The translations under genes and the position numbers were made by a program. The notes beneath the pieces were generated by a model, which was not told the DNA's origin, made no database searches, and was given only the letters and a program-made list of their open reading frames with translations. From Cylindrobasidium torrendii FP15055 ss-10 (lineage: Eukaryota > Basidiomycota > Agaricomycetes > Agaricales > Physalacriaceae), in the NCBI GenBank assembly GCA_000934385.1, contig KN880614.1, positions 1 through 47,775 on the forward strand: 47,775 nucleotides of DNA. Direction: 5' to 3'. Shown here piece after piece: positions 34,501 to 44,605 of this stretch (positions are counted from its first letter, which is position 1; each line of letters starts with the position of its first letter).

Positions 34501-35395
34501 AGATCCCCAACCGCGAGGCTGATGGCATCCACTTCGCCATGGAGTTCTTGCAGCTGAACACCAAGGCTCTCCTCGATTCTGAGCTCCAGGATGGCGGTTA
34601 CATCAACGCGAAGGGCAAGGACGTTATCGTCATCGGCGGTGGTGACACTGGCAACGACTGTATCGGCACGTCAATGCGCCATGGTGCCAAGTCTGTCACC
34701 AACTTTGAGCTCCTTCCTCGCCCGCCTGTCAGCCGTGGACGTGACAACCCATGGCCACAGTGGCCCCGTATCTTCCGCACTGATTACGGACACACCGAGG
34801 TTGCTGCTCACTTTGGTAACGACCCCCGCGAGTACTGCATCTCGACCAAGGATTTCGTTGTCGACGATGACGGCAAGCTCCAGGGTCTCAACACTGGTAC
34901 GCTTTCGTTCTGAGTATATGGTTCTGGGTGCTAAATATTGATATAGTTCGCGTTGAGTGGACCAAGGACAGCGGTGGACGCTGGAAGATGGAAGAGATTC
35001 CCGGCTCGGAGAAGTTCTTCCCTGCCCAACTCGTTTTCCTTGCCCTTGGATTCCTCGGTCCTCAGCAAGAGGCCATCAAGGCTCTTGACCTCAAGACGGA
35101 TGCGCGCTCGAACATCCAGACGCCGCACAAGAAGTACTCGACCAACGTTGAGGGCGTTTTCGCTGCTGGTGACTGCAGACGCGGCCAGTCGCTTATCGTC
35201 TGGGGCATCAACGAGGGTCGCGGTGCTGCCGCTGAGGTCGACGCATTCTTGACGGGCAACACCCGTCTCCCGCAAGCTGGTGGTATCAAGACGAGGGTGA
35301 GTTAAATGACATTCATATGTAGTACTTGATGCTGACTCGATGCCCAGCACTTTGTTCCTCCTCCCATTTCTCAGACTATTCCTGTTCAAGCATAA
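28564..35395 (+). CDS. GLT1: Glutamate synthase, NADH-type (GOGAT), fused alpha and beta domains
   Basis: Nine exons: 28564-29249, 29299-29510, 29562-30945, 30995-32295, 32347-34046, 34096-34280, 34322-34896, 34947-35296 and 35348-35395. The total is 6441 nt, or 2146 aa, the usual length for fungal GLT1. It makes two glutamates from glutamine and 2-oxoglutarate using NADH, in nitrogen assimilation. The class II amidotransferase nucleophile is Cys58 (CGVGF) after a 57-residue propeptide. The FMN/synthase domain has [13 protein letters not shown] and GGTGASRW. The 3Fe-4S cysteines follow C-x5-C-x4-C in MMRKCHLNTC. The glucan-like GXGXG domain precedes the beta part. The beta part has the 4Fe-4S ferredoxin-like cysteines ([16 protein letters not shown]), the FAD site [13 protein letters not shown] and the NADPH site IGGGDTGND. 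The short last exon gives [17 protein letters not shown] 28564 is the first in frame. No lesions were found. Confidence 0.98.
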
Positions 35396-36307
35396 GGTTC
35401 TCGCTGCGGTGTTGGATATGCAGCTAATCTTTTTGTATTTCTACCTTGTATCTACTTTAGACCGTCCATCTCTACTATGTTGTCATGATTTTGGATATGA
35501 ATTCTATGATCACTTTGTTGTTGTATCTCCACATGCGAGGACGAGAAATACGTTTGGGATCACAATGTTCAGAGGGAGGGATAGTAAACCATGTCTTGTC
35601 GACCGTTCTTTCTGTAGCCTCGAGCAAGGAAGCCTGTACAAGGTATGGTCACTTTGTGCCGTGCGAAAGTCGTATACAAGTGTTGGCGGTTTGAAGTGCT
35701 GATAAGTGGGAATGGGTCTTCATGCATCATGCATACTGAGAGATGGACAATGAGCGCTGGGCGCCGAGCAGGACTAGGCAGGTACTCGTCACGGTATAAT
35801 GTGCGCTCAAGTGATAATGAAAGACATACGAGTGGGTCAACTGTGGCAACTGTGCATTTTATTGTTGTATGAGACTCTAAATTAATGTACACTTTCGCAA
35901 GCATCTGTGAGGACAGCTGTTCCGTTCTGGCTTCGCTTCGGCAGGGGTAACAACACCAGCAAAGAGGTGGGCCAATGTACTTTGTATGTCGGTTCCTCTC
36001 CGAGCTTAAAACTCTGTTTTTGCAGCATGTCCTGTCACGGGGAAACAGTATCGTGGGCCGTGGCGATGACACAGCCGCAAACATGGATCGCTCCAAGCCT
36101 CGTGACCGCCTGAGTACTTGACATGCCAAAACGGGTAGTGAAGCAGTGATCGAAAACGCGGTAGCCGCCGGCCGGTTAGATCTTGTCAGTCGCGCGCCCT
36201 CTTTTCATGTGTGGCTAGGCATTCTACTTGCTAGACATGCAAGACCCACTCGACAGTCACTTTGAGTCGAAGGACGCCCAGCCCATGTTGAGCGGAGGGC
36301 GAGAGTG
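35396..36307. other. Intergenic, no gene recognised
   Basis: This is the GLT1 3' flank and the upstream region of the cysteine-rich secreted protein gene. A 186-codon minus frame (35569-36129) is open but rich in Arg, Ser and Cys, with no signature or splice support, so I treat it as chance. Confidence 0.4.
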
Positions 36308-36314
36308 TATATAA
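36308..36314 (+). promoter_or_regulatory. TATA box of the small secreted protein gene
   Basis: TATATAA lies 151 bases upstream of the ATG at 36459. It argues that the in-frame ATG at 36318 is too close to be the start and that translation begins at 36459 or 36462. Confidence 0.55.
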
Positions 36315-36458
36315 GGCATGGTGTATGTCGTTGAAGAATCATCAACTCGAACACACCCATTCAGACACACCTCAGTCTTACAAGAACAGCTTTCACGAGT
36401 TGGTTTCTTCCTCTACTCGTCGAACTGTATTCTGAAGACGGACGTTTGCAGATCCACC

Positions 36459-36809
36459 ATGATGCAGAACATGATCTTCGCAACCCTCCTCGCCTTCGTC
36501 GGCCAGGCTCTCGCTGGAGGCCCCGAAGTCTGCACGAGCAAGGGCCCCTCTACCTGCGTTGATTACCAGGTCACCAAGGGTGCGCTCCTTCCCTACTACC
36601 CATCGAAACCAACGCTAACTTCATTCAATCCAGATTGCTGCGCCGCCGTTGACCACAGCGCGCGCTTCGACGAGGTCTTCACCCAGTGTGTCCCGTGGCA
36701 AGTGAACGGCATCAACACTGGAGCCATGGTTGAGTGCTGCGAGAGCCGTGGCTGTGGCAGCGCGGCTGAGGCGCTGGGTTCCTCCCACGCTGTCTGCTCC
36801 CGGGACTAG
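36459..36809 (+). CDS. Small secreted cysteine-rich protein
   Basis: Two exons, 36459-36579 and 36634-36809 (intron GTGCGC...AATCCAG with branch GCTAAC), give 98 aa. A signal peptide (MMQNMIFATLLAFVGQALA) is followed by a mature part of about 78 residues with nine cysteines, in the order C, C, CC, C, CC, C, C. It is not a hydrophobin, because the spacing C-CC-C-C-CC-C is not met. The odd cysteine number suggests either one free thiol or a dimer. The short core NGINTGAMVECC recalls small secreted proteins of Agaricomycetes, but no function is known to me. An effector-like or developmental role is possible but is inference only. It lies upstream of a secreted GH128 enzyme on the same strand. 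Confidence 0.8.
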   Translation: MMQNMIFATLLAFVGQALAGGPEVCTSKGPSTCVDYQVTKGALLPYYPSKPTLTSFNPDCCAAVDHSARFDEVFTQCVPWQVNGINTGAMVECCESRGCGSAAEALGSSHAVCSRD

Positions 36810-36850
36810 GTTTACCGTCTTTCGAGTGGATAATAAGGGCTTTTGTGATG

Positions 36851-36856
36851 AATAAA
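36851..36856 (+). terminator. AATAAA poly(A) signal of the cysteine-rich protein gene
   Basis: AATAAA occurs 42 bases after the TAG at 36807-36809, on the coding strand, at a normal distance for a fungal polyadenylation signal. Confidence 0.45.
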
Positions 36857-37814
36857 TTATCCACGCTTTCCTACACAAGTGGCTTTTTCTCAAGTTCGGA
36901 TCGTGCATAGTTCTAGTCGGCGCCCGCCGGTGCGAATGCTGGAGTCTCTGAAGTGTGGCTCCACTTTCACTGCGCTCTTCAGGAATCCAAGGAAACACCG
37001 CTGCACTCAGTAGCCTCCTACGGGCACATCAACCTCCATCGATCCCAGCCATAGTAGTCAGTCAGGCCTTCCATACTCCCGGTAGAGGGATCTCAGCATA
37101 GTTCCACACTTGTGAGCGTCAGTGAAGCTGGCTGACAGTCGTGATGCGCGACTACTAATCGAGAAAAACGACCGCCACCAATTTTTGCGATTTCCTTTTG
37201 TCATTAAAGTTATATAACACTAATCACTCGATAGACGGGCTCGACACGGGCACAACGGTATTCACATACGTCGCATTGACCTTCCGCCGTGAGCTTTACA
37301 GCGCCCATCATTATGAGCCGATCTTGGCGGATTACGTGAGACGCTCATTCTTTCCTTCATTCCATGACCGGAGACACACGCGCTACGAGTGATTTTTTTG
37401 GATCACCTGTGGCATAAGCATAAGAACGGGCGCCATTTCGCCAGCAGCGGATTACTTCTCTGGCTGAGCGCTCAGCGTGGTCCTGTCGACTGACAGTCCG
37501 AACGATGGCGGTAGAAGTGATTTTATTCTTCTTCCATTTCCTGTGGTTTGATGGTTCGCCGCTCTTCATGGATCATTTGGCAATATTTCTCACACAGCTT
37601 GTCAGCAGGCATAGCTAGCAGAATGATCTCAGCGCAGATTCTAGTAGCCTATTCCTCCTTTGGTCAGAGTTTTCCCTGAGAAATGTTTGGGATGAGACGT
37701 CTAAGCCGAATTACTATCGACGGCCTTTGCATCCTTTCTCTCAGTATCATCCCGCACAACCTACGCATTTGGCTTCCCGCTATATCGGCGCTCTGGTAGC
37801 TGCGTGCTCGAGAG
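36857..37814. other. Intergenic, no gene recognised
   Basis: About 1 kb between two secreted-protein genes. Only short frames occur (for example 37357-37569 minus), without features. It holds the promoter of the downstream glucanase. Confidence 0.45.
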
Positions 37815-37820
37815 TATAAA
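37815..37820 (+). promoter_or_regulatory. TATA box of the GH128 gene
   Basis: TATAAA sits 61 bases upstream of the ATG at 37876, implying a very short 5' leader. Confidence 0.6.
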
Positions 37821-37875
37821 GCAACGAGCGAAATAGCACGGACTATCATCAGTCTTTCGTCTGTAGTACTTCGAC

Positions 37876-38952
37876 ATGATTGGAATATTCACCATTGCTC
37901 TTGCACTCGCTTCCTCCGCCCTCGCTGGGAAGCGTGGTCTCGCTTGGCCCTGGTGTACGTCTCATTCCTTTCCTTCTCTTAGTCGAACAACAAACTGACC
38001 TTGCTTTGACTAGACAACAAGTCTCTGTATGTCTTCAACGTCCTGACCTCCGCCTACTACAACTCACATTTGGTGCAGTGACCCCGGCGTTCTCAACAAC
38101 GGCCAAGGCCAGGTCGTCGCCATCTACGACTGGGAGACTTACCCACCGCCATCGACCAACGGCGCCGGAGGGCTTGGGTTCATCGGCACCCAACGCTGCC
38201 GGGACTGTCAGTCGTCGCCCATCAACCAACTCGCGCAGCGCCAGAGGGAGCAAGGCTGGGCCAGTTCAGTTATTCTCTGTTTGCCCCGTTCGACATGCCA
38301 TCTGACGCTTGCTCGTAGCCGTGTTTACCTTGAACGAGCCCGACTATCCTGGCACCGAGAACAGCGCCTCGCCCGGTGATGCCGCTGCTTGGTACATCAA
38401 GAACATCAACCCTCTGGTTCGCCTTCATCGAGTGTATCATATCAGAAACGCTCATCTTGCCTTCGTAGCAAATCAAAAAGGCTTTCCCTGCCATCACGTC
38501 GAGTCAGTCCTCCGGCCAAGGCCTTGACTGGCTCTCCAAGTTCGTCTCCGCATGCGGCGGAAAATGCTACGCGGACTACATCAACCTCCACTGGTACGGT
38601 AACAACTTCAACGAATTCAAGTCGCACATCCAGAACGCGCACAACAAGTTCCCCGTGCGGCCCTTCCCTTCTCATGGGTTTCTTCGTACTGACCTGGGAA
38701 TAGAACTACAAGGTCGTGATCACCGAGTTTGCGCTGAGCGGCGGGAACCAGGCGGCGCAGGTCGCTTTCTTCAAGCAGGCATTTGCGTGGCTGGATAGCC
38801 AGAGCTGGGTCACGCTGTACTTCCCCTTCGTCGCCACTTCTCCCGGACTTTTGTCTGCAAACGACAAAGGCGCGCTGAGCAGTGTTGGCACGGGTTCGTG
38901 CCTTTACACTGATGCGGGGAAGCCATCTGCTGTTGGGAACTTGATGTACTAA
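37876..38952 (+). CDS. Secreted glycoside hydrolase family 128 (endo-beta-1,3-glucanase-like)
   Basis: Six exons: 37876-37954, 38014-38026 (13 nt), 38079-38263, 38319-38416, 38469-38654 and 38704-38952. The total is 810 nt, or 269 aa. A signal peptide (FTIALALASSALAG) leads directly into the catalytic barrel. Family landmarks are RGLAWPWYN, YDWETYPPPSTNG, FIGTQRCRDC, the acid/base Glu in TLNEPD (E99), YINLHWYG, and the nucleophile Glu in VITEFAL (E195), followed by YFPFVATSP. Both catalytic glutamates are present, so an active enzyme is expected. GH128 enzymes cut beta-1,3-glucans and in mushrooms are linked to wall remodelling and fruiting-body autolysis; a role here is inference. It is one catalytic domain without a carbohydrate-binding module. 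Confidence 0.93.
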
Positions 38953-39121
38953 GGCGTAGAAAACTTCAACATATGATTGTTTCCCTTGTTTGCTTTGTAA
39001 CTTAGGAATGTACGCTTTTGTGCACAAAATTCGATGTCGAAAGGAATCAGTCGCCACTTGTGAAAACAGTAGTGGGCAAAGTTTGTGATTATTTGAATAA
39101 GCAAAGATATTTACGGCTATT

Positions 39122-40827
39122 TCAATAGTACAACGTCGGATCTAGGTCCATTGCGCAACTCGCAAACGGCTCAAGCACACTCCACGGTGCATTGTCCACC
39201 AAATTCATATTCAGTCTGACGTCGCACTCCAGCAGCTCGCGCAGCTGGGCTACTGACCCAACGCGGGGATCATGAAGGGGCACGGGCCCGTTGCGACCCC
39301 ACCTGCCATATTCGTCCTCAACCAGCAGTGAGACTTCGACAGCGACGATGTTCTCCACATCATGCATATCTTTCCGAGCTGCAATAGTCTGAGCAAGCTC
39401 ATAGATATGTGCCCCAAGCCAATTTGCGGAAAGGGACAAAGTGCGAAGGCGCGGCAAGATGGGGTCTGGAACAGAAAGACTTCCGTCCAGCGCAAGGAGC
39501 TCATCCCCAGGAAGTGCCACATAACATTGGCGTACGTTACATAGTGGCTTGAGGAATCTGGTGAGATCGTCCTGTCTGACACCATGGGCACTCATGAGCG
39601 CGAGGTCCAATTGTTCGATCCCACCTGGGTAATGTACGATGGGCGGAAGCGTCGTCGGCCTTCCGTTGTCGTATAACGCGATCTTCAGTGTCTTGAGGTT
39701 TGGTCCACATACGCGAGCCAGGAGATATGACAGCTCGCCTGTGTATCCCTCCACCCAGAAGGTATGCAGTGTGGGGAATGTGAGCGGTATGCACGTGGGG
39801 TCGTTGTCTTGCGGAAGATGGTCGTCGCCCTTACGTAGGCGCTGGAGCTGCAGGACTTCGAGTCCTGTGTTCGCAAGGTGTTCTAGCACCTCCGCCTGGA
39901 AGTAACTGAAGGCGACGTTCTTGAGTTGTGCCCATGGAAGGCCAAGATGAGAAGGCATCGCGAAGCGATACACGAGAGTGTGAAGTTTAGGAATTGCGAA
40001 TGAAGGATGACGGGTGTCGTCGGTGCCGGCGAGTGCCCAAAGTAACGCAATGTCTTCATAATTGAGCTGAAGGCATTCCAAGCATTCGAGTTGGCGGCCC
40101 TTAAGCAGGCCAGAGATAATGTAGGGCTTCGGGACCCGCAGCATGCGAATTCGGGGCGCCACCTTCTTGAGTATCCCTGAAAAATGGTCATGGAAGAACA
40201 GGTTTGATTCCATTGAAGCCGTGGCTGTGTAGTCGATGCTAATGTCTAGTGCGCATGGCGTCGAACGCTGGAGCATGGCTTCGAGCAGTCGTGTTGATGC
40301 CGGTGTGCGGTAAAGCGCAAGAGTCGCCCATAAGCTTTTTTGAGCCAAAGCAACGTTTCGCCATCGACGGCACACATGGGAAATAACCCAAGGTGGCCAG
40401 CTGAACACATCAAGCGAGTCTGGCGTCTCGTCCCAGTCCGGCGCGCCGATAGTCGGTGTACACCACATGAAAATAGAGCCCAAAATATCGTCCGGGAGTA
40501 CCCGGATTGGCGCAAGTACCGCTCTACGTGAGTGTATGGCGGCGTCAAGGTCGTCCCGCTTGGCCAACATGTCGTTCAGTCCGTCTTGCAAGGCTTCCAT
40601 GCGTTTCATAAGCTTGACACGATTCTCCAGAAGGCAATCTATGTCTTTATGGAGCAGCGAACTATCGGCCGAGTCAACATAAGCGTTTGTGTCCAGATAT
40701 CGCGAGAGGCGTGGGTTCATTTCTAGAACGGCTGGGGGAGCATTTTTGAAGGAACAGAGAGGACAGGCTTCGCTGCATGTATTCAAGAAAGTAATACTCA
40801 ACCTCAAAAAATGACATACGCGGTCAT
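39122..40827 (-). CDS. F-box protein, tandem copy 1
   Basis: An 8-nt first coding exon (40827-40820, ATGACCGC), an intron 40819-40773 (GTATGT...ATGCAG) and one long exon 40772-39122 give 1659 nt, or 552 aa. The protein begins MTAEACPLCSF, followed by a coiled coil (about residues 40-85), the F-box (APIRVLPDDILGSIFMWC ... WPPWVISHVCRRWRNVAL) and C-terminal leucine-rich sequence. F-box proteins usually bring substrates to SCF ubiquitin ligases through Skp1; substrates here are unknown. An open frame extends upstream of the splice acceptor to 40846, but it would read through the intron. The model starting at 40827 matches copy 3 exactly in exon structure. It is the first of three paralogues in direct tandem. 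Confidence 0.88.
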
Positions 40828-40892
40828 CAGAAACAGTGCTATTCAAAAATCGTTACTGTGGCCTGTTATTTCGATGGTGGTGGAAGGAGACT

Positions 40893-40937
40893 GAGAGTGA
40901 TGCGCCTTTCGATCAGGCTGATTGCAGTCGGCAATAT
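40893..40937 (-). repeat. Promoter block shared by the F-box copies (copy 1)
   Basis: The top-strand sequence GAGAGTGATGCGCCTTTCGA continuing to CAGTCGGCAATAT recurs, nearly identical, at 44661-44705 upstream of copy 3. A more diverged form lies at about 42661-42705 upstream of copy 2. Its position relative to each start codon is conserved, so it was duplicated with the genes. Confidence 0.75.
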
Positions 40938-41103
40938 CCGACTGAATGGACATAATTATCGACTTTTAATTGACAGCTGTGGCTGATAATCATACTTACT
41001 ACATAACATACAAACCAGTGTATTATATACGACCAATCGTTGTCTGCATTGTGCAGAAAGAAGAGTCTGTGATCAACCGATGGGCAAAATTTATACAGGG
41101 CTT

Positions 41104-42552
41104 TCAAGAATAGTACAAAGTTACATCTAGGTTCATACGCATATTGCGACTCGCAAACGGCTGGAGCACACTCCATGGTGCATTTCCCCGCAAAGTTGAG
41201 TTCATACTGACATCGCAGTCCAGCAGCTCGCGTAGCTTGGCCACAGAGTCCCCGCGAGCATCATAATTTGGCAACTCGCCATCCCACTCGTCACCGGGAC
41301 CTCGAATAACCAGCAGCGAGACCTCGAGAGCGACAAGCTTCTCCACATAATGTATGGCTTTCCGAGCTTCGATGGCTTGAGAAAGCTCATCCATATATAA
41401 CTCAAGCCCGTCCGCAGAGAGGCGTAGAATCCGAAGGCGTGGCAGGATGGGATCCCCAGCAGAAAGGCCTCTGAACAGAGCGCGCATCTCATCGTTGGGG
41501 AGGGCCACATAGCATTCGCGCACATTGAACAGCGGCTTGAAGAAGTTGGTAATATCCTGTAGTGTGACACCAACGGTGTTCTTGAATGCGAGGTCCAAGC
41601 GTTCGATACTGCCTGGGTGGTGTACAACGGGTGGAAGCATCGTTAGCTCCTCGTCCTCGTTGTATACCGCGATCTTCAGTGTCTTGAGATTCGGCCCACA
41701 CACGCGAGCAAGGAGATATGGCAGCTCGTCTGTGAATCCTTCGATCCACAATGTATGCAATTTGGGGAATGTGAGTGGCATGCACGGAAAATTATTGTGT
41801 CGTGGAAGATGGTCGTTGCTGTAGAGTAAGTGCCGAAGCTGCAGGACTTCCAATCCCGTGTCCGCAAAGAGTCCCAGTGTCGCCGCCTGGAAGCTGCCAA
41901 GCGCAACGTTCTTGAGTTGTGCCCATGGAAGGTCTAGATGAGAGGGCGTTGCGAAGCTGAACACCAGAGTGTGAAGTTTGGGCATTTCGAAAGAAGGGCA
42001 AGTAATACCAGTCAATCCCCAGTTTGCTGGTCTGTCGCGATACTCGAGTTGAAGGTATTCTAGGCTTTCGAGTTGGCAGCCCTCAAGCAGGGCAAGGGTG
42101 ATGTACGGTTGCGGGACGCGCAGAGCGCGGATTCGGGGCGTGATCCCCTTCAGTATCTTCGCAAAATGGTTCTGGAAGAACTCCTTTGACTCCAATTGAC
42201 CCGTGGCTTTGAAGTCAATGCTTATGTCCAGTGCGCATGGCGCTGAACGCTGGAGCATAACCTCGAGAAGTTGTGTTGACACCACCCTGCATGGCGCAAG
42301 ATAGAGCCCAAGGGTCGACCATAGATCTTTGTGAGCCAAAGAGATGCCTCGCCATCGGCGGCACACATGGGAAATAACCCAGGGTGGCCAACTAAACACG
42401 TCGAGCGAGTTTGGCGTCCCGTTCATGTTCGGCGCATCACTCCGCGCACACCAGATGAAAATTGAACCCAGAATGTCATCCGAAAGTATCCAGATTGGTG
42501 CAAGCATGTTGGCGCCGAAGTCGGGAGTCGAGGCTTCGCTGTTTGTGTCCAT
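41104..42552 (-). CDS. F-box protein, tandem copy 2, shortened at the 5' end
   Basis: One open exon from ATG 42552 gives 482 residues, with the F-box almost at the N-terminus (APIWILSDDILGSIFIWC, WPPWVISHVCRRWRGISL) and the same leucine-rich C-terminal part as its neighbours. Compared with copies 1 and 3, the 5' end has lost the initiating ATG of the 8-nt exon (CTGATGACCGC has become CTGCGACGACG). A deletion after the former acceptor (CAGCGAAGCC) removes the CxxC motif and the coiled coil. The ATG now available lies inside what was the intron. The rest of the frame is intact, so it may still be expressed as a short form or be an early pseudogene. Confidence 0.8.
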   Translation of the reverse strand: MDTNSEASTPDFGANMLAPIWILSDDILGSIFIWCARSDAPNMNGTPNSLDVFSWPPWVISHVCRRWRGISLAHKDLWSTLGLYLAPCRVVSTQLLEVMLQRSAPCALDISIDFKATGQLESKEFFQNHFAKILKGITPRIRALRVPQPYITLALLEGCQLESLEYLQLEYRDRPANWGLTGITCPSFEMPKLHTLVFSFATPSHLDLPWAQLKNVALGSFQAATLGLFADTGLEVLQLRHLLYSNDHLPRHNNFPCMPLTFPKLHTLWIEGFTDELPYLLARVCGPNLKTLKIAVYNEDEELTMLPPVVHHPGSIERLDLAFKNTVGVTLQDITNFFKPLFNVRECYVALPNDEMRALFRGLSAGDPILPRLRILRLSADGLELYMDELSQAIEARKAIHYVEKLVALEVSLLVIRGPGDEWDGELPNYDARGDSVAKLRELLDCDVSMNSTLRGNAPWSVLQPFASRNMRMNLDVTLYYS

Positions 42553-42660
42553 AGAAGTATTACTTGCCGACAGGATAGAAAAGACGTCGTCGCAGAAAAA
42601 CAATGATTTGTTATCAAGTCGTTACTGGGCGCAGTTGGCTCGATGGTGGTGGGAGAAGAT

Positions 42661-42705
42661 GAAAGAGTAATACACCTTCCGATCGGGTTGGCAGTGATTG
42701 CACTT
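42661..42705 (-). repeat. Diverged copy of the F-box promoter block (copy 2)
   Basis: GAAAGAGTAATACACCTTCC followed by GATCGGGTTGGCAGTGATTGC aligns with the blocks upstream of copies 1 and 3 but with many substitutions, in keeping with the damaged 5' end of copy 2. Confidence 0.5.
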
Positions 42706-42953
42706 ACTTGGTCGACATTGAGCGGCAGCCAGCCATTTCGCCACCGATTGCCAGGAGATTTCCATCTGTTACAATAATGTACATGACAGGAATCTCTCAG
42801 AGTATTTAGCCATGCGTTCCCACTGTATATCTCGTTTCCCTACAGCTTCACCACTGCATTATCCGAGTCATCGCCGCCAAAGGGAAAAAAAAGATTGAAG
42901 GCGTGGGCATTGAAATCAGTGGATATGCAAATATATATGTATGTACGGTAATT

Positions 42954-44605
42954 TCAGTATAACTCAGTCGGATCTAGTTCGATTTCACAACTCGCAAACG
43001 GCGGAAGCACATTCCAAGGTGCATCGTCCTCCAAATGTGTATACATCCTGACATCGCAGTCCAGCAGCTCGCGCAGCCTGGCCAATGACACCATACCATC
43101 AGATGATTCCGTGTCATCCCACCCAGGGGATGTATTCTTGAGTAGAGAGACCTCGACAGCGGCGAGTTTCGCTGCATTATGCATGTCTTTACGCGCCGCG
43201 ATGGCTCGAGAAAGCTCATCCATATATCTGTCGAGCCCGTCCGCAGAAAGGCGTAGAATGCGAAGGCATGGCAAGATGAGGTTATCAGCAGAGAGGTCAC
43301 TGAACAGCGCACGCATCGCCTGCGCAGGGAGTGCCACATAGCATTCGCGCACATTGGATAGTGGTTTGAAGAAGCGGTTGTTAAGATCATCTGCTGTAAC
43401 CTCAAGGAGGTTCTTGCATGCGACGTCCAAGCGTTCGATGACGCCTGGGTAATGTACGACAGATAGAAACATGCCTGACATGAAGAACGTGTCATCAAGC
43501 GCAATCTTCAGCGTCTTGAGCTTCGGTCCACACACAAGAGCAAAGAAATGATACATCTCCTCCGAGTTTCCATCAAGCCATAAGGTATGCAGTTTGGGGA
43601 ACGTGAATGTCCTGTGCGGAACGGAGTGATTTGCTTCATGACGGCTGTGGCGCAGGGCAAGAACCTCCAGTCCCGTGTCTGCAAGAAGTTCCAACACCTC
43701 CGTTTTGGAGTAACCAAGGAAGACGTTCTTGAGCTGTGCCCACGGGAGGCTCAGCCCATGGAAGGGCACTGCTGCAAACTCATACACAAGAGTATGGAGC
43801 CTGGGCATAGTGAACAAAGGGCTGCGGGCGGGAGGATTTTGCAAGTGGATGAAACCTCTGCGGTAGGTAAGCTGTAAACATTCCAGACCGTGGAGTGGAT
43901 TGCCTGCAAGCAGGTGAACCACATAATCTGGCGTCGGCACATGCAGAATTCGAATTTGGGGGGTGGTCGCCTGCATTATCTCTTGAAAGTGATTTCGAAA
44001 GAACAAGTATGAATCAGATTCATCCGCGACTGCGTGATCGATGGTCAGCGCTAATTCGCATGGTGCTGCACGCTGGAGGATGGTCTTGAAAAGCTGTAGC
44101 GACGAGCCGCCGTCACTGTACGATGTGAGGAAGAGCGCAATGGTGGACCAGAGACGCTTGTGAGCCAAGGCAGTCTTCCGCCATCGACGGCACACATGGG
44201 ATAGAATCCAAGGCGGCCATCTGAACACATCGAGCGAGTCTGGTGTCTCGTCCAAGTCCGACGCTGAAGACGGTGTACACCACATGAAAATGGCGCCCAA
44301 AATATCATCCGAAAGCAGCCGGATTGGCGCAAGAACGGCTTTGCGGGATTGTATGGCGGCGTCAAGTCCGTTCAGGCCATTTTGAATGGCCACCATGCGT
44401 TTCTCAAGCTCGACTCGGGCCTTCAGTAAGCGAGCCATGTCTTCATGGATTAACAAGCTGTCCGCTGGGTCGATTTGATCGTTCGTCTCCAGATATCGAG
44501 AAATACGAGGGTTTATATCCAGAGCGGTCGAGTTAGGGATCGGCGCATCGCTGTGTATGTTGAAAATCGTGTAAGCCAGTAGTATTCTTCAACCTACGTA
44601 GTCAT
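42954..44605 (-). CDS. F-box protein, tandem copy 3
   Basis: An 8-nt first coding exon (44605-44598, ATGACTAC), an intron 44597-44551 (GTAGGT...ACACAG, 47 nt, the same length as in copy 1) and an exon 44550-42954 give 1605 nt, or 534 aa. The product begins MTTDAPIPNS and then INPRISRYLETN, like copy 1. It continues with a coiled coil, the F-box (APIRLLSDDILGAIFMWC ... WPPWILSHVCRRWRKTAL) and leucine-rich sequence (PRLHTLVYEF, LPWAQLKNVFLGY). The CxxC pair near the start of copy 1 is missing. A substrate-receptor role in an SCF complex is the family expectation. It is divergent from ECO1, with 197 bases between start codons. Confidence 0.87.

Noticed and set aside
35569..36129. 186-codon minus-strand frame downstream of GLT1
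   Set aside because: The composition is irregular, with no start context, splice sites or domain features. It overlaps the probable GLT1 3' UTR.
36318..36458. Longer N-terminus for the cysteine-rich secreted protein from ATG 36318
   Set aside because: It would put the start a few bases after the TATA box and bury the signal peptide behind about 47 hydrophilic residues.
36459..36809. Hydrophobin
   Set aside because: Nine cysteines with spacing that does not fit C-CC-C-C-CC-C, and no hydrophobic mature core.
40773..40846. F-box copy 1 starting at an upstream codon and reading through to give 574 aa
   Set aside because: The extension is translated intron. The spliced model with ATGACCGC as first exon matches copy 3 in length and phase.
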